A stretch of 64,000 nt of DNA from Blattabacterium sp. (Blattella germanica) str. Bge (GTDB lineage: Bacteria > Bacteroidota > Bacteroidia > Flavobacteriales > Blattabacteriaceae). The stretch lies in the NCBI RefSeq assembly GCF_000022605.2, contig NC_013454.1:310001-374000 (forward strand), in the 5' to 3' direction. Positions 17,307 through 26,944 of the stretch are shown one piece after another. Both the position numbers and the translations under genes were made by a program. The first letter of the stretch is position 1, and every line of letters starts with the position of its first letter. The notes below the pieces were generated by a model. The model did no database searches. It was not told the DNA's origin and saw nothing but the letters and a program-made list of their open reading frames with translations.

Positions 17307-19709
17307 TTACAATAAAGCTAAATGAATCACATCATTCATATTTCTAACATAATCAAAGGTTAATCCTTTTAAATGTTCTGATTTAATTTCCTCTACATCT
17401 TTTTTATTATCCTGTGAAAGTATAATTTCTTTAATATTAGCTCGTTTAGCCGCTAAAATTTTTTCTTTAATTCCACCTACAGGAAGTACCTTTCCTCTTA
17501 GAGTTATTTCTCCTGTCATAGCTAAATGAGGTTTTAATTTTCTTTTCGTAAAACTTGACACTAGAGAGGTTAACATTGTGATCCCTGCAGATGGACCATC
17601 TTTAGGAACTGCTCCTTCAGGAACATGAACATGTACATTTTTTTCTTCCAACATTATAGGATCTATGTTAAATTCTTTATAATTAGCTTTAATATACTGC
17701 AAAGCAATCGTTGCAGATTCTTTCATGATTTCTCCTAAATTACCAGTAATACTTAAATTTCCTTTTCCCTTAGATAAACTGGATTCAATATACAAAATAT
17801 CTCCACCAAAATTAGTCCAAGCTAAACCTGTTACCACTCCTGGAACATTATTTTCTTCATAACGATCTGGATCGTTTGGGATTCCAAGAATATTTTCTAT
17901 TTTTTCAATATTGAAATGTTTCACATATTTTTTATTCATAGCAATATGCTTGGCCACATAACGTGCTAATTTTGCAATATGCTTTTCCAGAGTTCTTAAT
18001 CCAGATTCTCTGGTATAACTTTCAATCACTTTTTCTATTTGTTTCGTACCAAGTATTAAATCTGATTTTTTTAAACCGTTGTCTTTTAATTGTTTAGGAA
18101 GTATATGTTTCTTAACAATTTGTGTTTTTTCTTCTACTGTATATCCATTCATTTCTATGACCTCCATCCTATCTATAAGAGCTGGTTGTATATGGGTTAG
18201 TGAATTTGCTGTAGCAATAAACAAGACTTTTGATAAATCATAACCCATTTCCAGAAAATTGTCGTAAAACGAAGTATTTTGTTCAGGATCTAAAACTTCC
18301 AACATGGCGGAAGAAGGATCTCCATTTGTCCCTAAACCCATTTTATCTATCTCGTCTATCACAAAAACAGGATTGGAAGTTCCTACTTTTCGTATAGATT
18401 GCAAAAGACGACCTGGCATGGCCCCTATATAAGTCCTTCTGTGTCCACGAATTTCAGATTCATCATGCAAACCACCTAAAGAAATACGTACGTATTTTCT
18501 TTTCAATGCTGTGGCTATAGATCTTCCTAAGGAAGTTTTTCCAACTCCAGGGGGACCGTAAAAGCATAGAATAGGAGAACGCATGTCTCCTCTTAATTTT
18601 AAAACAGCTAAATATTCTATAATACGTTCTTTGACTTTTTCCAGACCATAGTGATCTCTGTCTAATATTTTTTGTGCATATTCTAAATCAAAACTATCTT
18701 TTGAATATCTTCCCCAAGGAAGGTCAATCATTAATTCTAGATAATTTCTCTGAACTGTGTATTCAGGCATTTGAGGATTAATTCTTTGCATTTTTAGCAA
18801 TTCTCTTTCAAACTGTTTTTTTGCTTCTTTTGGCCATTTTTTTCTGGACGCTTTAGCTCGCATTTCATCAATTTCTTTTTCATAAGAAATATCTCCTAAT
18901 TCTTCTTGTATAGCTTTAATTTGCTGATGCAAAAAATATTCTCTTTGTTGCTGATCCATGTCACTACGAACACGAGATTGAATATCATTTTTTAATTTAA
19001 TTTGTTGATGTTCTACGTTGAGAAAACGCAACGTTTCCATTGCTCTTTTTTTTAAATCATCGTATTCCAACAATTTTTGTTTATCTCTAGTAGCTAAATT
19101 CATATTAGCTGCAACGAAGTTGATTAAAAAAGAAGGACTTTCTATATTACGAATGGCAATACTTGCTTCTGATGGAATATTGGGGTTATCCTGAATGATT
19201 TTTATAGCAATTTCCTTTATAGATTCTACCAAAGCAAGGTATTCTTTATCTTTGCAGGAAGGTTTATTTTCTTCTAAAGCTATAATTTCTGCTTTAAAGT
19301 AGGGATCATTTTGAATAAAACGATTGACTTTGAATCTTCTTTTTCCCTGCAAAATCACAGTGGTATTTCCATCAGGCATTTTTAATAATTTCAATATTTT
19401 AGCAACCGTTCCAATAGAATATAAATCTTTTTCACTGAGATTTTCTATACCAGAATTTTTTTGTGTTAATACTCCAACCGTTTTATCAAATCCATAAGCA
19501 TCTTGTAATAATTGAATGGATCCACTTTTTCCTGCTATGATTGGAAAAACAATTCCGGAATACAAAACCATATTTCTAACTGTTAATATACATAATTGTT
19601 CAGGAATATCGTCTTTAAGAAGCTGATCCTCTTCATCTTGACTCATTAAGGGTATAAACTCAGCTTCAGACTCGAATCCAGATTCTGTAAATATATTTTT
19701 TAGTAACAT
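17307..19709 (-). CDS. lon: ATP-dependent protease Lon
   Basis: A full-length 800-residue Lon. The N-terminal substrate-binding domain (to about residue 300) is followed by the AAA+ module with Walker [12 protein letters not shown], Walker [12 protein letters not shown] and sensor [10 protein letters not shown]. The C-terminal peptidase has the catalytic serine in [11 protein letters not shown] and the lysine in [12 protein letters not shown]. It degrades misfolded and regulatory proteins in the cytosol. Retention in a reduced genome agrees with high chaperone and protease demand. Just upstream on this strand lie two copies of ATGCATCA, 16 bases apart. Confidence 0.97.
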   Translation of the reverse strand: MLLKNIFTESGFESEAEFIPLMSQDEEDQLLKDDIPEQLCILTVRNMVLYSGIVFPIIAGKSGSIQLLQDAYGFDKTVGVLTQKNSGIENLSEKDLYSIGTVAKILKLLKMPDGNTTVILQGKRRFKVNRFIQNDPYFKAEIIALEENKPSCKDKEYLALVESIKEIAIKIIQDNPNIPSEASIAIRNIESPSFLINFVAANMNLATRDKQKLLEYDDLKKRAMETLRFLNVEHQQIKLKNDIQSRVRSDMDQQQREYFLHQQIKAIQEELGDISYEKEIDEMRAKASRKKWPKEAKKQFERELLKMQRINPQMPEYTVQRNYLELMIDLPWGRYSKDSFDLEYAQKILDRDHYGLEKVKERIIEYLAVLKLRGDMRSPILCFYGPPGVGKTSLGRSIATALKRKYVRISLGGLHDESEIRGHRRTYIGAMPGRLLQSIRKVGTSNPVFVIDEIDKMGLGTNGDPSSAMLEVLDPEQNTSFYDNFLEMGYDLSKVLFIATANSLTHIQPALIDRMEVIEMNGYTVEEKTQIVKKHILPKQLKDNGLKKSDLILGTKQIEKVIESYTRESGLRTLEKHIAKLARYVAKHIAMNKKYVKHFNIEKIENILGIPNDPDRYEENNVPGVVTGLAWTNFGGDILYIESSLSKGKGNLSITGNLGEIMKESATIALQYIKANYKEFNIDPIMLEEKNVHVHVPEGAVPKDGPSAGITMLTSLVSSFTKRKLKPHLAMTGEITLRGKVLPVGGIKEKILAAKRANIKEIILSQDNKKDVEEIKSEHLKGLTFDYVRNMNDVIHLALL

Positions 19710-19733
19710 AAAAAAATAGATTTCTTACTTAAA

Positions 19734-19757
19734 TGATGCATTAATTCTGTGATGCAT
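19734..19757. repeat. Two direct copies of TGATGCAT upstream of lon
   Basis: The octamer TGATGCAT occurs at 19734-19741 and 19750-19757, exactly 16 bases apart, 25 bases upstream of the lon start. Each core is the palindrome ATGCAT. The spacing could suit a dimeric regulator. No matching regulator is identified, and the element could be chance. Confidence 0.4.
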
Positions 19758-19790
19758 GAATTCATATAAGAATCATCACCACTTAATAAC

Positions 19791-19886
19791 TTAAGAATTA
19801 AATATACTGTTTTCTATATGAAAAACAAAACCATCTATACTGACTATTTCTCTTTTAAAACAATCGTTTAAAATTTGATTTATTTC
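19791..19886 (-). other. Short open frame following ligA, possible gene remnant
   Basis: The 170-base gap between ligA and lon contains, on the minus strand, a stopless stretch overlapping the ligA end. It encodes I-N-Q-I-L-N-D-C-F-K-R-E-I-V-S-I-D-G-F-V-F-H and then a stop (TAA at 19791-19793). It has no start codon of its own. The balanced residue mix is less lysine/phenylalanine-skewed than random AT-rich sequence, so it may be the relic of a lost gene. I do not recognise it. Confidence 0.25.
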
Positions 19887-21925
19887 TCTTTTTTTGCTTT
19901 TTTAAGCATATCTAGAAAAAGATTTTCTGTTAAAATTTGTACATGATTTTTTTTCATACTTTTTTTGAATTTGGAACCGAAATTTTTTCCAATTACTATG
20001 AAATTGATTTGATTGTTTACAGTATTATAGACTTTTCCACCTAGATTTTCTACCATATTTTGAGCTTTATGACGGGTCATACAAGATAATTTTCCTGTAA
20101 ATACAAAAGATTTTCCTTCAAGAGAAGATAATTTTTTAGAACATTTCGAAAAATGTAATCCGTATTTTATTAGCATTTGAACCGCATGTCTATTTTCATA
20201 AATTGAAAAATAAGTGATAATGCTTTCTGTAATTTTTTTTCCTATGCCTGAAATAGAAATTAAATGATCATAATTTGCATGCATTAAAGAATTGATATCC
20301 AAAAATTGTTTGGTTAATTTTTTAGAAATATCTTCTCCTACATGACGAATCCCTAAGGCATATAAGACTCTGGAAAAGGGATTCTCTTTAGATTTTTTTA
20401 TGTTGTTTATAATACTATCTGCCAATTTTTCTTTGACTCCATCTATTTGAAGAAGTTCTTCTTTTTTCAATTCATATAAATTATAAAAACTATATAAAAA
20501 ACCTTTTTTGTATAGTTTTTTTATCATTTCATTTCCAATTTTTTGAATATTCATAGCTTTTACGCTCACAAAATGTCTTATTTTTTCTATTCTTTGAGAA
20601 AAACAATTTTGATTGGTACAGTAAAATAATTCATTATTTTTTGTTAAAACGCTATTGCATGATGGACATTTCTTTAAAAAAAAGACAGGAAATGCTTGAC
20701 TAGATCTTTTTTTTATATTGATTCTTGTTACTTTTGGAATAATATTTCCACCTTTTTCTAACAAAAGGGTATCTCCATGATAAATTCCCATTTTTTGTAT
20801 GAAACTGTCATTATAAAGAGCTACTCTTTTGATTATTGTTCCAGAAATCAAGATAGGAACGACATTGGCTACAGGTGTAACGATTCCAGTCCGTCCGACT
20901 TGGAAGGTCAGGCTTAATAGTTTGGTTTCAGACAATTTTTGTCTAAATTTATAAGCTATGGCCCATCGTGGATATTTGTTGGTGAATCCTAAAAGGGATT
21001 GTTTTTGATATTCATTGACTTTAATAACTATGCCATCGATTTGGTAGGGAAGTTTATCTTTCCATAGATTCCAAAAGTCTATGAAATGAAATACTTCTTC
21101 CATGTTTTTACAAAAACGAGCTGTTTCTGGAATTTGAAAACCCCAATTTTTAATGTGTTTTAGAGATTCATATTGTGTGTCGAAAGGCAAATTTTTTCCT
21201 ACAACATGAAATGCTATACAAAACAAGTTTCTTTGACGTACTTTTTTACGATCCTGAATTTTCAGGGTTCCACTAGCCGTATTTCTTGGATTGGCATAAG
21301 GAGTTTTTCCACTTTTTATACGTTTTTTATTGATTTCTATAAAATTTTTTGTGGTAAGAAAAACTTCTCCCCGTATTTCAAGATACGCAGGATAATTATT
21401 TCCTCTTAATTTTAAAGGAACGTGTTTTATAGTTTTTATATTTTCTGTGACATCTTCTCCTTTTTCTCCATTTCCACGAGTTCCCGCATTTGTTAAAAAT
21501 CCGTTTTTATAAATTAAATTAATAGATACTCCATCATATTTGAGTTCACACACAAAGGAAAAAGTATGAATAGATTTACTGATTTTTTTTTTCCAAATTA
21601 TTAATTCTTTTTTAGAATAGGTCTTTTGAAGAGAGTACATTTTGTATTTATGATAAAAAACTGTAGAGGGTTCATGAATTTCTGCTCCTATTTTTATTGT
21701 GGGGGAAGTCGGGTCATAAAATTCAGGATATTTTTTTTCTAAAAAAAACAATTCTTCTAATTTTTTATCAAAATGAAAGTCGGAGATATCGGAAGTGTCA
21801 AAATTATAATATTGATAATTATATTTTGACAACTCTTTTCTGAGTTGGGATATTTTTTCTTTTATTTTTTTTTTGGATCCATGTAATTTTTTATCAATTT
21901 TTCTTGTAGGCGTAATATACTGCAC
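19880..21925 (-). CDS. ligA: NAD-dependent DNA ligase
   Basis: A 681-residue LigA. The adenylation site is CELKYDGVSINL (nucleophile Lys in KYDG), with RGNGEKGEDVTEN, an OB-fold, a four-cysteine zinc finger (CPSC...CTNQNC), helix-hairpin-helix repeats, and a C-terminal BRCT domain (LEGKSFVFTGKLS). It seals nicks during replication and repair. The start is a GTG inside prmC, a 32-base overlap; no ATG occurs before the conserved KEKISQLRKEL helix. The protein carries about 20 residues before that helix, longer than usual. Confidence 0.96.
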   Translation of the reverse strand: MQYITPTRKIDKKLHGSKKKIKEKISQLRKELSKYNYQYYNFDTSDISDFHFDKKLEELFFLEKKYPEFYDPTSPTIKIGAEIHEPSTVFYHKYKMYSLQKTYSKKELIIWKKKISKSIHTFSFVCELKYDGVSINLIYKNGFLTNAGTRGNGEKGEDVTENIKTIKHVPLKLRGNNYPAYLEIRGEVFLTTKNFIEINKKRIKSGKTPYANPRNTASGTLKIQDRKKVRQRNLFCIAFHVVGKNLPFDTQYESLKHIKNWGFQIPETARFCKNMEEVFHFIDFWNLWKDKLPYQIDGIVIKVNEYQKQSLLGFTNKYPRWAIAYKFRQKLSETKLLSLTFQVGRTGIVTPVANVVPILISGTIIKRVALYNDSFIQKMGIYHGDTLLLEKGGNIIPKVTRINIKKRSSQAFPVFFLKKCPSCNSVLTKNNELFYCTNQNCFSQRIEKIRHFVSVKAMNIQKIGNEMIKKLYKKGFLYSFYNLYELKKEELLQIDGVKEKLADSIINNIKKSKENPFSRVLYALGIRHVGEDISKKLTKQFLDINSLMHANYDHLISISGIGKKITESIITYFSIYENRHAVQMLIKYGLHFSKCSKKLSSLEGKSFVFTGKLSCMTRHKAQNMVENLGGKVYNTVNNQINFIVIGKNFGSKFKKSMKKNHVQILTENLFLDMLKKAKKEK

Positions 21926-22793
21926 GAATCATTCTGAAAAAACCTTGAAAATCTCTTCTGATTTCTATATTTAGAAATCCGATTTTTTTCAAAAAATCAA
22001 TAATATCTAAATAAATAAATTGGTTTATTTCAAAATAAACATAAACAACTCCAGTCAATTTTTTTTGGATCCAAAAAGAAATTTTTTTATAAAAAATCAA
22101 AGGATCCTCATCAGGAACAAATAAAGCTTGAAAAGGTTCGTATTGAATAATATTTGGATGTAATAATTTTTTTTCAGAAAGACGAACATAAGGAGGATTA
22201 CTCACAATTATGCTAACAGAATTTTTGTTCATTTTTGGGATAAAAATCGAATCTTTCAAGATATCCACCTTTTTAAATGAAATTTCTACATTATGTAATT
22301 CTGCATTTTTACGGGCTATATCAAGAGTTTCTTGATAAGAATCTATTGCATAAACGTGTTCCATTTCAGGTTTTTTCTTTTTTAAGGCAATACTAATGCA
22401 TCCACTTCCTGTTCCAATATCAAATATTTGAACTTTACTCGTATTTTTATTTTTGTTATCCTGTAGAATCCAATATACAAGTTCTTCCGTTTCTGGTCTT
22501 GGAATGAATACTTTTTCATTAACTATGAATTCCATGCCAAAAAAATAGGCCTTTCCAATGACATATTGAATGGGTCTATTTTTTTTTAATTCCCATAATT
22601 TTTCGATTAATTTTTCGTAAATCAAAAAATTGATTTTTTCTTTTCTACTTAATTGTAATAGTATAGTTGTTTTATCACATCGAAAAATATGAGTCATAAG
22701 TAAAAAAAAGATATTTTCTACCTCTTTAGGTTCTGTATATAAATCTTGAAGAGTTTTTTGAAATAAATGATAAAATTTGTCAAAAGATCTCAT
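21894..22793 (-). CDS. prmC: Peptide chain release factor N5-glutamine methyltransferase
   Basis: A 299-residue SAM-dependent methyltransferase with an N-terminal helical domain. The SAM motif is DIGTGSGCISIAL and the catalytic NPPY is in IVSNPPYVRLSEK. It methylates the GGQ glutamine of release factors RF1 and RF2. It overlaps ligA by 32 bases, and the two are probably co-transcribed. It is divergent from mnmE across 62 bases. Start ATG at 22791-22793. Confidence 0.94.
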   Translation of the reverse strand: MRSFDKFYHLFQKTLQDLYTEPKEVENIFFLLMTHIFRCDKTTILLQLSRKEKINFLIYEKLIEKLWELKKNRPIQYVIGKAYFFGMEFIVNEKVFIPRPETEELVYWILQDNKNKNTSKVQIFDIGTGSGCISIALKKKKPEMEHVYAIDSYQETLDIARKNAELHNVEISFKKVDILKDSIFIPKMNKNSVSIIVSNPPYVRLSEKKLLHPNIIQYEPFQALFVPDEDPLIFYKKISFWIQKKLTGVVYVYFEINQFIYLDIIDFLKKIGFLNIEIRRDFQGFFRMIRAVYYAYKKN

Positions 22794-22855
22794 AATTTGA
22801 AGGAAATTGAAATGATGTAAAAAAATACTTATTTTTATATTTATTTTTCTGTGTC

Positions 22856-24253
22856 ATGATGTTAGATGATGATACCATTGTAGCTTTAGCAACTCCAATT
22901 GGTTCCAGTGCAATCTCTGTTATTCGTCTTTCTGGAAAAACTTCCATATCTACTGTTGAAAATATTTTTCTTCCTATTAAACCTGGAAAAAAACTGAAAA
23001 ATCAATCTACACATACGATTCATTTAGGGTATCTTATAGAAGAAAATAAGAATTTATTGGATCAAGTATTAATTTCTATCTTTAAATCTCCTTTTTCTTA
23101 TACAGGAGAAAATATGATAGAGATCTCTTGTCATGGATCTTACTATATTCAACAACAGATTTTACAATTGCTAATTAGAAAAGGGATCCGTTTAGCCCGT
23201 CCTGGAGAATTTACATTTCGTGCTTTTCTAAATAAAAAAGTAGATTTATCACAAGCTGAAGCTGTAGCTGATTTAATTTCATCTGAAAATAAAGCGTATC
23301 ATGAAATTTCTTTACAACAGATCAAAGGAAGATTATCTAATCTCATTAAGGATTTAAGAATCAAATTATTGGATTTTGCATCTTTACTAGAACTTGAATT
23401 GGATTTTTCTGAAGAGAATGTGATTTTTGCCAATCGATCAGAACTTTTTTCCTTTTTACAAGAATTAAAAGAAACTTTAAAAGATTTAATTGAATCTTTT
23501 TCCTTAGGAAATTCTATAAAAAAAGGAGTTTATGTAGTCATTATTGGAGAACCTAATGTGGGAAAATCTACTTTTTTCAATCAGGTGATTCAAGAAGACC
23601 GTTCTATTGTATCCCATATAAAAGGGACGACTCGAGATTGTATAGAAGGAAAAATCATTTTAAATGGAATTCTTTTTCATTTTTATGATACAGCAGGAAT
23701 TAGAAAAACTATAGATCCCATCGAAGTGATGGGAGTTGAAAAAACCATGAAAAAAATGGATGAGTCTCAAATGATATTATATATTTTTGATTCTTCATCT
23801 TCAGAAAAAAAAAAACAGAAAAGAATTGTTCGTGAGATTCAAAAAATTCAAAAAAAGTATCCATTAAAAGATATTTTTGCAATAGCAAATAAGTCAGATC
23901 TATCCTATTTTCAGGATTTTTATAATATAAAATCAAAGGTTTCTTATTTTTTTGAAATTTCTGCAAGAAATCGTCACGAAGTAAAAAAAGTACTAGATAC
24001 TTTGAGTAATTTATTTTTTGAAAGATTCAAAGAAAAAAAAATAGTTGTTACACAAAGCAGACATTATGAAGCTTTGAAACTTTCATTAAGAGAGGTTTTA
24101 TTAGCCGATGAAGCTTTAAAAAAAGGACTTTCAGAAGATTTAGTATCTATCTATATTAAAGAAGCATTGCGTTATTTAGGAGAGATAACGGGAGAAGTCA
24201 CAAGTGAGGAGATCCTAAAAAATATTTTTTCCAAATTTTGCATTGGTAAATAA
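22856..24253 (+). CDS. mnmE: tRNA modification GTPase MnmE
   Basis: A 465-residue protein with the N-terminal folate-binding domain (FRAFLNKKVDLSQAEAVADLI), a central G domain with G1 GEPNVGKST, G3 DTAG and G4 ANKSD, and the diagnostic C-terminal FCIGK motif. With MnmG it installs the carboxymethylaminomethyl group on U34 of certain tRNAs. A run of eleven A (23805-23815) encodes the SEKKKQ segment in the G domain, a possible slippage site. Two adjacent ATG codons start the frame. gltX follows after 9 bases. Confidence 0.97.
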   Translation: MMLDDDTIVALATPIGSSAISVIRLSGKTSISTVENIFLPIKPGKKLKNQSTHTIHLGYLIEENKNLLDQVLISIFKSPFSYTGENMIEISCHGSYYIQQQILQLLIRKGIRLARPGEFTFRAFLNKKVDLSQAEAVADLISSENKAYHEISLQQIKGRLSNLIKDLRIKLLDFASLLELELDFSEENVIFANRSELFSFLQELKETLKDLIESFSLGNSIKKGVYVVIIGEPNVGKSTFFNQVIQEDRSIVSHIKGTTRDCIEGKIILNGILFHFYDTAGIRKTIDPIEVMGVEKTMKKMDESQMILYIFDSSSSEKKKQKRIVREIQKIQKKYPLKDIFAIANKSDLSYFQDFYNIKSKVSYFFEISARNRHEVKKVLDTLSNLFFERFKEKKIVVTQSRHYEALKLSLREVLLADEALKKGLSEDLVSIYIKEALRYLGEITGEVTSEEILKNIFSKFCIGK

Positions 24254-24262
24254 AATTCATAT

Positions 24263-25777
24263 ATGTCTCAAAATTTTGTAAGAGTTCGTTTTGCCCCTAG
24301 TCCAACAGGCCCACTTCATTTAGGTGGAATCAGAACAGCATTATACAATTATCTTTTTGCTAAAAGACATGGCGGTACATTTATTCTTAGAATAGAAGAT
24401 ACTGATCAAAAAAGATTTGTATCTAATTCGGAATCGTATATTCTTGAAACATTAAAATGGTGTCGGATAGAACCTGATGAAGGAGTCGGAGTAGGCGGTC
24501 CTTATTCCCCTTATTATCAATCCAAAAGATGTAATATTTATCGTTTTTATATCAATCAATTGTTAGAAAAAGGGGATGCTTATTATGCTTTCGATACAGA
24601 TATAGATATTGATAAAAAAAGGAAGGAATATAGCGAGAGGGGGTTCACTTTTTCTTATAATAACAGAGTTCGAATGGATATGGACAATTCTTTAACTATG
24701 ACGAAAGAACAATTACATGATAAGTTACAATCTTGTTCTTCCTATGTCATTCGATTTAAAGTCAAACCTGGAGAAAAATTGAAGATGCATGATCTCATAC
24801 GTGGGGAGATCATAATAGACTCAGATCATTTAGATGATAAGATATTGTTAAAATCAGATGGAGTAGCTACTTATCATTTAGCTAATACTATAGACGATCA
24901 TCTAATGAAAATCACCCATGTTTTAAGAGGAGAAGAATGGCTTTCATCTATGTCCTTGCATATATTATTATATAGGTCTTTTGGGTGGACTCCTCCTCTG
25001 TTTGCACATTTACCTTTGATTTTAAGAAAAGATGGAAAAGGAAAAATCAGCAAAAGAAATGCATCTAGCTTAGATTATCCTATATTTCCTATTCAATGGA
25101 AAGTTCCAGATACTCAAATCATCATTCCAGGATATAGAGAATTAGGTTATTTTCCAGAAGCATTTGTGAATATGTTAGCATTATTAGGATGGAATCCTGG
25201 AGTCAAAAATGAAATTTTTTCTTTACAAGAATTAGTAAATTTTTTTTCTTTGGAAAGAATCAACAAATCTGGTGTTTTTTTTGATCTCAAGAAAGCGAAT
25301 TGGTTCAATAAAAAATATTTGAATAAAAAAAAGAAGAAGTGTTTTCATTTCTTTGCGAAGAACTCAAAAAAACGTTTTATTCAATGTAAAAAAGATTATT
25401 TATGGAAAATTATCCATTTAACGATTGATAGAATTCATTTTATTCATGAAATATGGGAACATTCTTTTTATTTTTTTATTTCTCCTAGTTCTTATGAAGC
25501 TAATTTTTTCAATAAAATCTGTCATAAAAAATCCATACTTCAATTAGAAGATACAAAAATTTTGTTATCGAATGTAAATCCATTTACGTCTATCAATTTG
25601 AAATCTTTGTTTACAGAGTCTCAAAAAGAAAAACAGAAAATCATGCAATTATTTCGTTTGGCCTTAGTCGGAATTTTAAAAGGAATTGATATTTTCATGA
25701 TTTTTGAAATGCTAGGAAAAGAAGAAAGCATACAACGCATAGAAAAATTAATAAATCAAATCAAAGAAAAAATTTAG
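24263..25777 (+). CDS. gltX: Glutamyl-tRNA synthetase
   Basis: A 504-residue class-I synthetase. The HIGH-like motif is RFAPSPTGPLHLGGIRTALY near the N-terminus and the KMSKS equivalent is KISKRNASSLDYP. The C-terminal anticodon-binding region is rich in lysine and aromatic residues, as expected in this base composition, but present. It charges tRNA-Glu, and possibly tRNA-Gln if an amidotransferase exists; a tRNA-Gln gene lies at 47 kb. It sits between mnmE and the ribosomal-protein cluster. Confidence 0.96.
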   Translation: MSQNFVRVRFAPSPTGPLHLGGIRTALYNYLFAKRHGGTFILRIEDTDQKRFVSNSESYILETLKWCRIEPDEGVGVGGPYSPYYQSKRCNIYRFYINQLLEKGDAYYAFDTDIDIDKKRKEYSERGFTFSYNNRVRMDMDNSLTMTKEQLHDKLQSCSSYVIRFKVKPGEKLKMHDLIRGEIIIDSDHLDDKILLKSDGVATYHLANTIDDHLMKITHVLRGEEWLSSMSLHILLYRSFGWTPPLFAHLPLILRKDGKGKISKRNASSLDYPIFPIQWKVPDTQIIIPGYRELGYFPEAFVNMLALLGWNPGVKNEIFSLQELVNFFSLERINKSGVFFDLKKANWFNKKYLNKKKKKCFHFFAKNSKKRFIQCKKDYLWKIIHLTIDRIHFIHEIWEHSFYFFISPSSYEANFFNKICHKKSILQLEDTKILLSNVNPFTSINLKSLFTESQKEKQKIMQLFRLALVGILKGIDIFMIFEMLGKEESIQRIEKLINQIKEKI

Positions 25778-25838
25778 AATGTTTTTTTTTGAAAAAAGAA
25801 CATAAAAATATAGATTTACATTTTGGTAAAAAAATTTA

Positions 25839-26189
25839 ATGCTTAAACATTATGAAAATATCATGATAATCACTCCTATATTATCTGATGATCAAGCAAA
25901 AGAAACAGCAAAAGAATATGAAAATTATCTTATCCAAAAAAAAGGAAAGATAGTTTATCAGGAACATTGGGGATTAAAAAAACTAGCTTATCCTATTCAA
26001 AAAAAACAAAGTGGTTGTTATCATTTATTTGAATTTTTGTTGAACCCTAATTTAGTTTCTGATTTAGAATTAAAATTAAGACAAGATGAACATATTTTAC
26101 GTTTTTTAACTATAAAACTAAATAAATATGGAATAGAATATGCAGAAAGGAGAAGAAAAAAATTATTCAAAAAAGATGAAGAATTATGA
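25839..26189 (+). CDS. rpsF: 30S ribosomal protein S6
   Basis: A 116-residue S6, recognised from KHYENIMIITPILSDDQ at the start, the EHWGLKKLAYPIQKKQSGCYHLFEF core, and a lysine/arginine-rich tail. S6 binds S18 on the small subunit platform, and the S18 gene follows with a 4-base overlap (ATGA). Upstream sequence holds near-matches to the TAnnTTTG box (around TACATTTTG) but none exact, so a promoter is not called. Confidence 0.97.
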   Translation: MLKHYENIMIITPILSDDQAKETAKEYENYLIQKKGKIVYQEHWGLKKLAYPIQKKQSGCYHLFEFLLNPNLVSDLELKLRQDEHILRFLTIKLNKYGIEYAERRRKKLFKKDEEL

Positions 26190-26491
26190 TATTAGAGGAA
26201 ACCCATCAACATACAAAACAACAGGTAGGAGATAGTGATTTAAGATACTTGTCTCCTATTAAAATAGAAACCAAAGTAGAAAAAAAATATTGTTATTTCG
26301 AACAAAGAAATATCAAATATATAGATTATAAAGATCCTATATTTTTAATTAAATTTCTAAATGCACAAGGAAAAATATTGCCACGTCGTATCACAGGAAC
26401 TTTACAAAAAAATCAAAACAAATTAAATGCGGCGATCAAGAGATGTAGGCAAATTGGGCTGTTGCCTTTTGTAACAGATGATTTAAGATAA
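26186..26491 (+). CDS. rpsR: 30S ribosomal protein S18
   Basis: A 101-residue S18. The conserved C-terminal half includes YIDYKDPIFLIKFLNAQGKILPRRITG and AIKRCRQIGLLPFV. The N-terminal 25 residues form a family-typical variable extension. It is translationally coupled to rpsF by overlap, with rplI 3 bases downstream, giving the common S6-S18-L9 cluster. Confidence 0.97.
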   Translation: MILEETHQHTKQQVGDSDLRYLSPIKIETKVEKKYCYFEQRNIKYIDYKDPIFLIKFLNAQGKILPRRITGTLQKNQNKLNAAIKRCRQIGLLPFVTDDLR

Positions 26492-26494
26492 AAA

Positions 26495-26944
26495 ATGAAA
26501 ATTCTTCTAAAAAAAGACGTAGAAAATTTGGGGTTTCAATACGATGAATTAGATGTTAAACCTGGTTATGCTAGAAATTATTTGATTCCTAAGGGATATG
26601 CTGTTTTAGCATTACCTGGAATTATCAAAAATACTCGTGAAATATTGATGCAACGTTCTAAAAAAGAAAATTTTTTAATTGAAAAATCAAAAGAAATAGA
26701 AGATAAGTTAAGAAAATTAACTATTAAAATTCCAGCTAAAGTGGGAAAAGGAGGAAAACTTTTTGGTTCTATCAATAATCAAGAACTTATGAAAATTTTG
26801 AATAAAGAAGGAATTTCTATAGATAAAAAATTTATTAGAATCCCTGGAAATAAAATCATTAAAACAATCGGAAAACATCAGGCAAGTATACGCTTGCATA
26901 GAAAACACGAGTTTACATTAAATTTTGAAGTATTAGCTTATTAA
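26495..26944 (+). CDS. rplI: 50S ribosomal protein L9
   Basis: A 149-residue L9 with the N-terminal rRNA-binding domain (MKILLKKDVENLG, DVKPGYARNYLIPKGYA), a long connecting helix and the C-terminal domain with KVGKGGKLFGSI. Last gene of the S6-S18-L9 cluster. Its stop codon overlaps the stop of the convergent mntH gene by 4 bases. Confidence 0.97.
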   Translation: MKILLKKDVENLGFQYDELDVKPGYARNYLIPKGYAVLALPGIIKNTREILMQRSKKENFLIEKSKEIEDKLRKLTIKIPAKVGKGGKLFGSINNQELMKILNKEGISIDKKFIRIPGNKIIKTIGKHQASIRLHRKHEFTLNFEVLAY

